Shown here piece by piece: positions 7,945 to 15,155 of a DNA stretch of 64,000 nt (position 1 is its first letter; each line of letters begins with the position of its first letter). The position numbers were made by a program, and so were the translations under genes. The notes beneath the pieces are model-generated. The model had not been told where the DNA came from and did no database searches. It saw only the letters and a list, made by a program, of their open reading frames with translations. The DNA lies in contig NZ_CP030771.1 in NCBI RefSeq assembly GCF_006088715.1, positions 7,996,001 to 8,060,000 of the forward strand. Reading direction: 5' to 3'. Source of the stretch: Streptomyces sp. YIM 121038 (GTDB lineage Bacteria; Actinomycetota; Actinomycetes; Streptomycetales; Streptomycetaceae).

Positions 7945-8769
7945 GTGTTCAGCCTCAAGTCCTCGCGCCGCACCGTGGCGCGCACCGCAGCGGTGGCCCT
8001 GGCCGGAGCGGCGTGCGCCGCCATGATGTCCGGCAGCGCCGAAGCCATCGTCAACGGCAAGGACTCCACGCAGCGTTACCCGTCCATGGTGTCGATCCCG
8101 GTGACGGGCGTGGACGACCCCACCTTCAAGGGCGTCTGCGGGGGATCCCTGATCGACTCGAAGTGGGTGCTCACGGCCGCCCACTGCGTGGACCCGACGC
8201 TGGTGACCCTGGACGGCACCGTCCGGGTCGGCAGCGAGTGGAAGAAGTCCGGAGGCACGGTCCGCAACGTCGCGAAGACGGTGTCCCACCCGGGCTACAA
8301 GAACGGCGAGGGCGCGGGTCCCAACCGCAACGACGTCGCCCTGATCCGCCTGGACCGCTCGGTCGCGGAGAAGCCGATCCGCATCGCCGACAAGCCGGGC
8401 AAGCCCGGTACGCCGACGCGGCTCCTGGGCTTCGGCACCGTCGTCGAAGGCCCCGACCCCACCAAGTGGGTCTTCCCGAACCGGCTCCAGGAGCTCGACA
8501 CGCGCAGGGGGGCGGTCTCCGAGTGCGCGCCGGGCTACGCGGACAAGACCCGCCTGTGCACGATCAGCCAGGTGCCCAAGGCCATGGCCTGCAACGGCGA
8601 CTCCGGCGGCCCGCAGATCCAGCGCGACCGGCACGGACGCTGGGAGCTCATCGGCGTCACCTCCGGCCCCGGCGCCCCGGGCGTGCCCTGCACCGAGGGC
8701 CCGGGGCTCTACACCAGCGCCCCCGCCTACGCGGGCTGGATCAACAAGGCGATGGGCCGCAACGGCTGA
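7945..8769 (+). CDS. Secreted trypsin-like serine protease (S1A)
   Basis: GTG 7945 lies 4 bp after AGGAGA. The 274-residue product has a signal peptide ending GSAEA; the mature enzyme starts at the classic activation site IVNGKDS (about residue 35), so the propeptide is almost absent. The triad is clear: His in LTAAHCV, Asp in NRNDVALIRL and Ser in CNGDSGGP. Cysteines in VCGGSLI, AAHC, CAPGYADKTRLC, MACNGD and VPCTEG fit trypsin-family disulfides. The last codons and the stop lie inside the first unit of a 14-bp tandem repeat array. Role: extracellular proteolysis; specificity not readable with certainty. Confidence 0.93.
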   Translation: MFSLKSSRRTVARTAAVALAGAACAAMMSGSAEAIVNGKDSTQRYPSMVSIPVTGVDDPTFKGVCGGSLIDSKWVLTAAHCVDPTLVTLDGTVRVGSEWKKSGGTVRNVAKTVSHPGYKNGEGAGPNRNDVALIRLDRSVAEKPIRIADKPGKPGTPTRLLGFGTVVEGPDPTKWVFPNRLQELDTRRGAVSECAPGYADKTRLCTISQVPKAMACNGDSGGPQIQRDRHGRWELIGVTSGPGAPGVPCTEGPGLYTSAPAYAGWINKAMGRNG

Positions 8770-8859
8770 TCCGCGACGGTTGATCCGCAACCATTGATCC
8801 GCGAGAGCTGATCGGCCACCGCTGATCCGCCACGGCTGCCCCGGAACGGCTGATCCGGG
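8762..8859. repeat. Seven tandem copies of a 14-bp repeat
   Basis: Units start at 8762, 8776, 8790, 8804, 8818, 8832 and 8846, consensus ACGGCTGATCCGCG with 0-6 changes each. The array begins in the last codons of the protease gene; the TGA stop belongs to unit 1, and six of the seven units contain TGA. As 14 is not a multiple of three, the array gives stops in every forward frame. Confidence 0.9.
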
Positions 8860-8872
8860 GCAGCCGACGCTG

Positions 8873-8940
8873 CGCGTGACGGGATCCGACGCGGCGCGCG
8901 ACAGGATCCGACGCGGCGCGTGACGGGATCCGGCGTGCGG
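8873..8940. repeat. Three tandem copies of a 22-bp repeat
   Basis: Consensus CGCGTGACGGGATCCGACGC plus GG at 8873-8894, 8895-8916 and 8917-8940 (the last with a small insertion). It follows the 14-bp array directly and ends 8 bp before the stop of the convergent VOC gene. The two arrays fill the whole intergenic gap. Confidence 0.88.
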
Positions 8941-8947
8941 CGTCCCG

Positions 8948-9379
8948 TCACACGGCGAAGACCTGCGAGTCGTCCGCGAACGCCTTGAACTCCAGGGCGT
9001 TCCCTGCCGGGTCGAGCAGGAACATCGTCCACTGCTCGCCCTTCTGCCCCTCGAAGCGGACGTAGGGCTCGATCACGAAGTCGGTGCCCGCCGCGCGCAG
9101 CCGCTCGGCCAGCGCGTGGAACGCCGGGACGGTCAGGAGCAGGCCGAAGTGCGGCACCGGCACGTCGTGACCGTCGACCGGGTTGTGTATGCGGGGCGCG
9201 CGCTCCGGCGCGAGGTGCGTGACGAACTGGTGCCCGTGCAGGTTCCAGTCGACCCAGGCGTCCGAGCTGCGGCCCTCCTCCAGACCGAGCACGCCGCCGT
9301 AGAAGCGCCGGGCGGCCTCCAGGTCGTCGACCGGCATGGCCAGGTGGAACCGCGGGGCGGGGGAGTCGAGGTCGGTCAT
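8948..9379 (-). CDS. VOC-family (glyoxalase/bleomycin-resistance fold) protein
   Basis: The 143-residue protein has the two beta-alpha-beta-beta-beta halves of the vicinal oxygen chelate fold: [23 protein letters not shown] with [12 protein letters not shown], then [24 protein letters not shown] with [15 protein letters not shown]. Candidate metal ligands are His in FHLAM, His in VPHFG and Glu in LEFK, as in dioxygenase or lyase members. The DPxGNxLEFK end is common in the family. The upstream gap (9380-9621) is shared with a divergent esterase gene. Substrate unknown: it could be a glyoxalase-like, dioxygenase-like or binding protein. Confidence 0.85.
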   Translation of the reverse strand: MTDLDSPAPRFHLAMPVDDLEAARRFYGGVLGLEEGRSSDAWVDWNLHGHQFVTHLAPERAPRIHNPVDGHDVPVPHFGLLLTVPAFHALAERLRAAGTDFVIEPYVRFEGQKGEQWTMFLLDPAGNALEFKAFADDSQVFAV

Positions 9380-9621
9380 GGGGGCCGCCTTTCAGGAGTG
9401 TTCCGGTGGTACGGAGCTGACACTGCGACTCTTCCTTCCCAGGAGCGCGCCCGCGAACCCCCCGCCGAGCGCGCCCGCGCCCCCCCGCCGAGCGCGCCTG
9501 CGATCCCCGCCCCGTACCGACCTCTACTCCACCCTCCCGCGCCAACCCCCACCCCCCGCGCACGAGTTGTGGTCCCGGGCCCCATGGTCCGGGCCCCCTC
9601 CCGCTCCTACAGTCCGCGCGT

Positions 9622-10644
9622 ATGACCGAGACCCGAGCCGCACCGCACGACCGCCGCCGGGCCGGCGCAGCCGCCCTGGCCGCCGTCCTCCTCCTCGTCC
9701 TGGCCCTGCTGCCGGGCGTCTCACCCGCCGTCGCCGCGCCGCAGCGCGGCGGTGCCGCGGCCCTCAAGGAAGTCACCGGATTCGGCACCAACCCGGGCCT
9801 GCTGCGGATGTTCCGCTACGTCCCCGACGGGCTGCCCGCGGGACGGCCCGTGGTCGTCGTGCTGCACGGGTGCACCCAGAACGCCGCCGGATACGGCACC
9901 GGCAGCGGCTGGACCGAACTCGCCGACCGGTGGGGGTTCTCCCTCGTGCTGCCGCAGCAGCAGCCCGTCAACAACATCTCCTCGTGCTTCAACTGGTTCC
10001 AGACCACCGACACCGCGCGCGGCCAGGGCGAGGCCGCGTCCGTCGCGCAGATGGTCGACCGGCACCTCGCCGACGTCGCGGGCGACTCCCGGCGCGTGTA
10101 CGTCACCGGGCTCTCCGCGGGCGGCGCGATGACCTCGGTGATGATGGCCGCGTATCCGGAGCGGTTCGCGGCGGGCGGCGTCGTCGCGGGACTCCCCTAC
10201 GGCTGCGCCCAGGCCGCCGCCTCGCCCTGGGTGTGCATGAGCTCCGGCGGCGGGCTCGGCCCGCAGCAGTGGGGCGACCGGGTACGGGCCGCGCGGCCCG
10301 GCTACGCCGGCCCCTGGCCCCCGCTCACCGTGTTGCACGGCACCGCCGACCAGAAGGTGAACGCCGTCAACATGACCGACCTCATGGAGCAGTGGACCGA
10401 CGTGCACGGGGCCGACCGGATCGCCGACGTCACCGACACCGTCGCGGGCTATCCGCACCAGGTCTTCCGGAGGCCGGACGGCGCCCCCGCCGTGGAGACG
10501 TACAGCATCACCGGGATGGGGCACGGCCAGCCCGTCGACCCCGGCACGGGCGGCGAGCAGTGCGGCACGGCCGGGGCCAACCTCCTGGACGTCGGCCTCT
10601 GCGCGGCCCACCGCCTCGGCCGCGCCTGGGGCCTCGACACCTGA
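9622..10644 (+). CDS. Secreted PHB-depolymerase-type esterase (LpqC/PhaZ family)
   Basis: ATG 9622 opens a 340-residue protein with a signal peptide ending near AVAAPQ. The family motifs of extracellular short-chain PHA depolymerases and feruloyl/acetyl esterases are present: VVVLHGCTQNA (oxyanion region), nucleophile elbow GLSAGGAM (about residue 170), LTVLHGTADQKVN (acid region) and a C-terminal GMGHGQPVDPG (His). No Shine-Dalgarno is seen, but TACAGT (9608-9613) lies where a -10 for a leaderless mRNA would be; I saw no good -35. Downstream are a 3-hydroxybutyrate-dehydrogenase-like SDR, an MHS transporter and a PucR-like regulator, which supports a role in polyhydroxybutyrate use. A feruloyl or acetyl esterase is the alternative. 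Confidence 0.85.
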   Translation: MTETRAAPHDRRRAGAAALAAVLLLVLALLPGVSPAVAAPQRGGAAALKEVTGFGTNPGLLRMFRYVPDGLPAGRPVVVVLHGCTQNAAGYGTGSGWTELADRWGFSLVLPQQQPVNNISSCFNWFQTTDTARGQGEAASVAQMVDRHLADVAGDSRRVYVTGLSAGGAMTSVMMAAYPERFAAGGVVAGLPYGCAQAAASPWVCMSSGGGLGPQQWGDRVRAARPGYAGPWPPLTVLHGTADQKVNAVNMTDLMEQWTDVHGADRIADVTDTVAGYPHQVFRRPDGAPAVETYSITGMGHGQPVDPGTGGEQCGTAGANLLDVGLCAAHRLGRAWGLDT

Positions 10645-10677
10645 CCCGGGCCCCGCGGCCGCGGACGTACGCATGGA

Positions 10678-10717
10678 GTCGGCCACCACAGGCCCGGTGG
10701 TGACTGTGGTGGCCGAC
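10678..10717 (+). terminator. 14-bp perfect hairpin between esterase and SDR genes
   Basis: GTCGGCCACCACAG (10678-10691) pairs fully with CTGTGGTGGCCGAC (10704-10717) across a 12-base loop, 34 bp after the esterase stop. It should end the esterase transcript; the next gene appears to have its own promoter. Confidence 0.8.
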
Positions 10718-10744
10718 CCCGTGGGCGAGCCTCCGCGCCGACCC

Positions 10745-10758
10745 TAGGTTTCCGGCTA
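10745..10758 (+). promoter_or_regulatory. Possible -10 of a leaderless promoter for the SDR gene
   Basis: TAGGTT (10745-10750) fits TANNNT and lies 7 bp before the ATG at 10758, which has no Shine-Dalgarno. This is the usual layout of Streptomyces leaderless transcripts. The -35 is not clear. Confidence 0.4.
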
Positions 10759-11555
10759 TGACCAGCGGACCTCACCCCGACTCCACCGACCGCCGGGCCG
10801 CGGCGGCGGCCGTGGACCTGCGCGGCCGCACCGCCCTCGTCACCGGCGGCGGCAGCGGCATCGGCCGCGCCTGCGCGACGGCCCTCGCGGCGGCGGGCGC
10901 CGACACGCACGTCGTGGACATCGACGCGGCCGCCGCGAAGGCCGTCGCCGACGCCGTCGGCGGCCACGCGCACACCGCGGACCTCGCCGACGCGGAGGCG
11001 ATCGCGGCGCTGCCCACCGCCGTCGACGTCCTCGTGAACAGCGCCGGGCTCCAGCACGTCGCCCCGCTCACCGACTTCCCGCCCGCGCGGTTCACGCTCA
11101 TCCAACAGGTCATGGTCACCGCCCCGTTCCTGCTCCTGCGGCAGACCCTGCCGCACATGTACGCGCGGCGCTGGGGCCGGGCCGTCCACATCTCCAGCGT
11201 CCACGGCGGGCGCGCGAGCGCCTTCAAGAGCGCCTACGTCGCCGCCAAGCACGGCCTCGAGGGACTCAGCAAGGTCGCCGCCGTCGAGGGCGCCCCGTAC
11301 GGCGTCACCAGCAACTGCGTCAGCCCCGGCTACGTCCGCACCCCCCTCGTCGAGGGCCAGATCCAGGACCAGGCCGCCGCGCACCGCGTCAGCGACGACG
11401 CCGTGGTCAGCGACGTGCTCCTGGCCCGCTCCCCGATGAAGCGGCTCATCGAACCCGAGGAGGTCGCCGCGGCCGTCCTGTGGCTGTGCGGCCCGCACTC
11501 CGGCTTCGTCACCGGGACCTCCCTGCCGCTGGACGGCGGCTGGACCGCGACCTGA
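10758..11555 (+). CDS. Short-chain dehydrogenase, probably 3-hydroxybutyrate dehydrogenase
   Basis: The 265-residue SDR has the NAD-binding TGGGSGIG (about residues 29-36), the structural LVNSAG, and the catalytic Ser in ISSVHG, with Tyr and Lys in SAYVAAKHG. Features common in 3-hydroxybutyrate dehydrogenases are SAGLQHVAPL, HISSVHG, an N-C-V-S-P-G-Y-V-R-T-P-L-V segment with a following lid (EGQIQDQA), and a C-terminal GTSLPLDGGW. Known reaction: 3-hydroxybutyrate to acetoacetate with NAD+. The neighbours (PHB-depolymerase-like esterase before it, MHS-type acid symporter after it) make this role likely. It is followed after 97 bp by the transporter, so they may share a transcript. Confidence 0.85.
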   Translation: MTSGPHPDSTDRRAAAAAVDLRGRTALVTGGGSGIGRACATALAAAGADTHVVDIDAAAAKAVADAVGGHAHTADLADAEAIAALPTAVDVLVNSAGLQHVAPLTDFPPARFTLIQQVMVTAPFLLLRQTLPHMYARRWGRAVHISSVHGGRASAFKSAYVAAKHGLEGLSKVAAVEGAPYGVTSNCVSPGYVRTPLVEGQIQDQAAAHRVSDDAVVSDVLLARSPMKRLIEPEEVAAAVLWLCGPHSGFVTGTSLPLDGGWTAT

Positions 11556-11652
11556 CCGAACGCACCCCCCGCCCCCCCCGCCCCCCCCCGCACCCCAGCG
11601 CCCCGCACCACCCGCCCGGACCCGTCCCCGTCGAACACCTGGAAGTGGCGCC

Positions 11653-13164
11653 ATGGCCTCCCTGCCCAGCACCCCGCCCCCGCGCACGAGCCTGCCCCGC
11701 GTCGTCGCCGCAAGCCTGGTCGGCACCACCATCGAGTGGTACGACTTCTTCCTCTACGGCTCCGCCGCCGCGCTCGTGTTCAACGACCTGTTCTTCCCCA
11801 CCGCCGACCCGCTCACCGGCACGCTCCTCGCCTTCATCACGTACGCCATCGGCTTCCTCGCCCGGCCGCTCGGCGGCGTCGTGTTCGGGCACTTCGGCGA
11901 CAAGGTGGGGCGCAAGAAGCTGCTCGTCCTGAGCCTGCTCCTGATGGGCGGCGCCACCTTCGCCATGGGCCTGCTGCCCACGTACTCGGCCATCGGGGTC
12001 GGCGCCCCCGTCCTGCTCACCGTGTTGCGGCTCGTGCAGGGCTTCGCGCTCGGCGGCGAGTGGGGCGGCGCCATCCTGCTCGTCTCCGAGCACGGGGGCG
12101 CCGCGCACCGCGGGTTCTGGGCGGCCTGGCCGCAGTCGGGCGCCCCGGGCGGCAATCTGCTCGCCACCGGTGTGCTCGCGCTGCTCGCCGCCGTGCAGTC
12201 CGAGGCCGCCTTCGAATCCTGGGGCTGGCGCGTCCCGTTCCTGCTGTCCGGCGTCCTGGTGATGGTCGGCCTGTGGATCCGCATCTCCGTCAGCGAGTCC
12301 CCGCTGTTCCTCGAAGCGCGCGCCAAGGCCGAGGCCGCCGCCGCGCGCGGGGCCAAGGAGGAGACGCCCGTCGTCGAGGTGTTCCGCACCAACTGGCGGC
12401 AGGTCCTCACCGCCATCGGCACCCGCTTCGGCGAGAACATCTCGTACTACGTCCTCACCTCCTTCGTGCTCGTCTACGTCACCAAGCACCTGGACCTGCC
12501 CAAGTCCACCGCCCTGAACGCCGTCCTCATCGGCTCCACCGTGCACTTCGCCGCCATCCCCGCCTGGGGCGCGCTGTCCGACCGGATCGGACGGCGGCCG
12601 GTGACGCTCATCGGGTCGGTGGGCATGGCGCTGTGGGCCTTCGCCTTCTTCGCGCTCGTCGACTCCGAGTCGTTCGCCGTGATCGCGGCGGCCGTGACCG
12701 TGGGACTGCTCCTGCACGGCGCCATGTACGGGCCGCAGGCCGCGTTCATCTCCGAGATGTTCGACACCAGGGTGCGCTACTCCGGCGCCTCGATGGGCTC
12801 GCAGCTCGCCTCCATCGTCGCGGGCGCGCTCGCCCCGATCATCGCGGTGGAACTCCTGAAGGAGTACGACTCGTCGGCGCCCGTCGCGCTGTACCTGTGC
12901 CTGGCCGCCGTGGTCACCACCGTGACGGTGGTCCTCGCCCGCGAGACCCGGGGACGGGACCTCGGCCGCGCGCAGACGGACGTACCGGCAGACCCGGACG
13001 TACCGGCAGACCCGGACGTGCCGACGGATTCCCACGCGCCGGGGGAGACGGACGCACCGGGAGAACCGGACGGGTCCGGGCGGCCGGGCCCGCGGGCAGA
13101 GCCGGACGCGCGCGGGCGGCCCGCGGACGCGCCCACGCCGGTACGCTCCGGCGACCCCTCCTGA
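11653..13164 (+). CDS. MFS transporter of the metabolite:H+ symporter (MHS) family
   Basis: ATG 11653 follows GGAAGTGG. The 503-residue protein begins with the MHS hallmark GTTIEWYDFFLYG in helix 1 and has the loop GHFGDKVGRKKLL, the segment RLVQGFALGGEWGGA and the second-half loop LSDRIGRRPV. These mark the ProP/ShiA/KgtP-like group that imports organic acids or betaines with protons. The last 65 residues are a hydrophilic, probably disordered tail with short repeats (DVPADPDVPADPDVPTD, encoded by near-identical DNA at about 12979-13025). By context, the likely cargo is 3-hydroxybutyrate, acetoacetate or a similar acid. It is followed by the regulator gene after 56 bp. Confidence 0.87.
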   Translation: MASLPSTPPPRTSLPRVVAASLVGTTIEWYDFFLYGSAAALVFNDLFFPTADPLTGTLLAFITYAIGFLARPLGGVVFGHFGDKVGRKKLLVLSLLLMGGATFAMGLLPTYSAIGVGAPVLLTVLRLVQGFALGGEWGGAILLVSEHGGAAHRGFWAAWPQSGAPGGNLLATGVLALLAAVQSEAAFESWGWRVPFLLSGVLVMVGLWIRISVSESPLFLEARAKAEAAAARGAKEETPVVEVFRTNWRQVLTAIGTRFGENISYYVLTSFVLVYVTKHLDLPKSTALNAVLIGSTVHFAAIPAWGALSDRIGRRPVTLIGSVGMALWAFAFFALVDSESFAVIAAAVTVGLLLHGAMYGPQAAFISEMFDTRVRYSGASMGSQLASIVAGALAPIIAVELLKEYDSSAPVALYLCLAAVVTTVTVVLARETRGRDLGRAQTDVPADPDVPADPDVPTDSHAPGETDAPGEPDGSGRPGPRAEPDARGRPADAPTPVRSGDPS

Positions 13165-13220
13165 AGCGACCCGCCGCCGAGGTCGTGGAGACCCACCGCA
13201 CGTCGGAAGGCAGCCGCCCC

Positions 13221-15155
13221 ATGGCATCAGCCCACGCCCGCCCCGGCACCCGCACCGCCCCCGCCCCGGACGGCACCGCCGCCGCGGCCCTGCGGGAACT
13301 CATCGGCCTGCTCGGCCGGCACGCCCCGGCCGAGCAGTTCGCCCGCCCGGCGGCCGCGGCCCGGGCGGCCGGGGCGGACCGGGCGCAGCTCGCCCTGATC
13401 GAGGAGGCCGCCGACGCGGCCCTCGCCGTCCGCCGCACCCTCGACCAGCACCGCCGCCGCGAGGCCGAGCTGTCCGCGCTCTTCGACACCGCGGGCGACC
13501 TGGCCGCCCTCACCGACCTGGACGCGGTGCTCCGCGCCATCGTGCGCAGGGCACGGCTGCTGCTGCGCACCGACGTCGCGTATCTGACCCTCAACGACAC
13601 GGCCGCGGGCGACACGTTCATGCGCGTCACCGACGGCTGCGCCTCCGCGACCTTCCAGCAGCTGCGGCTCGGCATGGGCGAGGGCCTCGGCGGGCTCGTC
13701 GCCCAGACCGCCCGGCCCTACGCCAGCGCCGACTACCGCGTCGACACCCGCTTCCAGCACACCCGCGCCATCGACACGGGCGTCGGCGAGGAGGGCCTGC
13801 GCGGCATCCTCGGCGTGCCGCTGCGGGTGGGCAGCCGCGTCATCGGCGTCCTGTACGCCGCCGATCGCAGCCCCCGCGACTTCACCCCCGACCAGATCGC
13901 GCTGCTCGCCTCGCTCGCCGACCACGCCGCCGTGGCCATCGACGGCGCCCGCCTCCTGGAGGAGACCCGCGCCGCGCTCGTGGAGCTGAACGCCGCGACG
14001 GCCACCGCGCACGCGCAGAGCCAGGCGCTGCGCCGCGCCGCCGAGACCCACGACCGGCTCACCGACATCGTGCTGCGCGGCGGCGACGTGGCCGACGTCG
14101 CCGAAGAGATCGCCGCGCTCCTCGACGGCGGTCTGGTCGTCCAGGACGCCGACGGCACCGAACTGGCCCGCGTGGGCGCCGCCGCGCCGGCCGCGCCCGC
14201 CCGCGGCGTCGCCGCGTCCCGCTCCGGCGGCCGCGCCGTGCACGTCGACGGGGTCTGGGTCTCCGCCGTGCTCGCCGGGCCCGAACTCCTCGGCAGCATC
14301 GCGCTCGGCGGTCGCCCCGACCTGACCGACAGCGACCGGCGCCTGTTCGAGCGCGCCAGCCTCGACACGGCACTGCTGCTCCTGCTGCGCCGCACGGTGG
14401 CCGAGGCCGAGGACCGGGTGCGCGGCGAACTCCTCGACGACCTGCTCACCGCCGCGCACACCAGTGACCCGCGCCGCGCCGAACGGCTCGCCCTGCGCGC
14501 CCGCCGCCTCGGCGTGGACCTCACCGAGCCCACCGCCGTGCTCGTCCTGCACGGCGAACCGGACCTGCGCGCCCGTCTGGCCGCCCGCGCGATACGCCAC
14601 GCCCGCACCCTGCGCGGCCTCGCGGGCCCGCAGGGAGGCCACGTCGTACTGCTCGCCCCCACCGCCGCACCGGGCCCGCTCGCCGAGCGCCTCGCCGCCG
14701 AACTCGGCGAGGCACTCGGCGCCCCGGTGACCGTCGGCGCCGCGGGCCCCGCCACCGGACCCGCGCGGCTGCCCGCAGCCCACGCCGAGGCCCAGCGCTG
14801 TCTGCGGGCCCTGACCGCCCTCGGCCGCGCGGGCGAGGGCGCGAGCCTGCCGGACCTCGGCTTCGTCGGGGTCCTGCTCGGCGACCGTACGGACGTCGCC
14901 GGATACGTGGAGCGCGTCCTCGGGCCCGTCCTCGCCTACGACGCCCGGCGCGGCACCGACCTGGTCCGCACCCTGGAGGCCTACTTCGACCAGGGCGCGA
15001 GCCCGGCCCGCGCCAAGGACGTGCTGCACGTCCACGTGAACACCGTCGTGCAGCGCCTGGAGCGCACGGCCCGGCTCCTCGGCGCCGACTGGAACACCCC
15101 CGCCCGCGCCCTGGAGCTCCAACTCGCCCTGCGGCTCAACCGCCTGAGCCGCTAG
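13221..15155 (+). CDS. GAF-domain PucR/CdaR-type transcriptional regulator
   Basis: ATG 13221 opens a 644-residue protein. The N-terminal 90 residues are helical. A GAF domain follows (about 90-240): ELSALFDTAGDLAALTDLDAVL, VTDGCASATFQQLRLGMGEG, GILGVPLRVGSRVIGVLYAAD and LLASLADHAAVAIDGARL. The middle part is a PucR-like signalling region. The C-terminus carries the PucR helix-turn-helix (HTH_30): LVRTLEAYFDQGASPARAKDVLHVHVNTVVQRLERTARLLG. In this family the GAF domain senses a small molecule and the HTH binds near operons for uptake and breakdown. It ends the depolymerase-SDR-symporter run and is the natural candidate to control it. Its 3' end overlaps the convergent ABC gene by 20 bp. Confidence 0.87.
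   Translation: MASAHARPGTRTAPAPDGTAAAALRELIGLLGRHAPAEQFARPAAAARAAGADRAQLALIEEAADAALAVRRTLDQHRRREAELSALFDTAGDLAALTDLDAVLRAIVRRARLLLRTDVAYLTLNDTAAGDTFMRVTDGCASATFQQLRLGMGEGLGGLVAQTARPYASADYRVDTRFQHTRAIDTGVGEEGLRGILGVPLRVGSRVIGVLYAADRSPRDFTPDQIALLASLADHAAVAIDGARLLEETRAALVELNAATATAHAQSQALRRAAETHDRLTDIVLRGGDVADVAEEIAALLDGGLVVQDADGTELARVGAAAPAAPARGVAASRSGGRAVHVDGVWVSAVLAGPELLGSIALGGRPDLTDSDRRLFERASLDTALLLLLRRTVAEAEDRVRGELLDDLLTAAHTSDPRRAERLALRARRLGVDLTEPTAVLVLHGEPDLRARLAARAIRHARTLRGLAGPQGGHVVLLAPTAAPGPLAERLAAELGEALGAPVTVGAAGPATGPARLPAAHAEAQRCLRALTALGRAGEGASLPDLGFVGVLLGDRTDVAGYVERVLGPVLAYDARRGTDLVRTLEAYFDQGASPARAKDVLHVHVNTVVQRLERTARLLGADWNTPARALELQLALRLNRLSR

Noticed and set aside
11736..13220. Plus-strand open frame running through the MHS transporter gene into the regulator
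   Set aside because: The upstream part is out of frame with the transporter and Arg-rich; the regulator's real start is ATG 13221.
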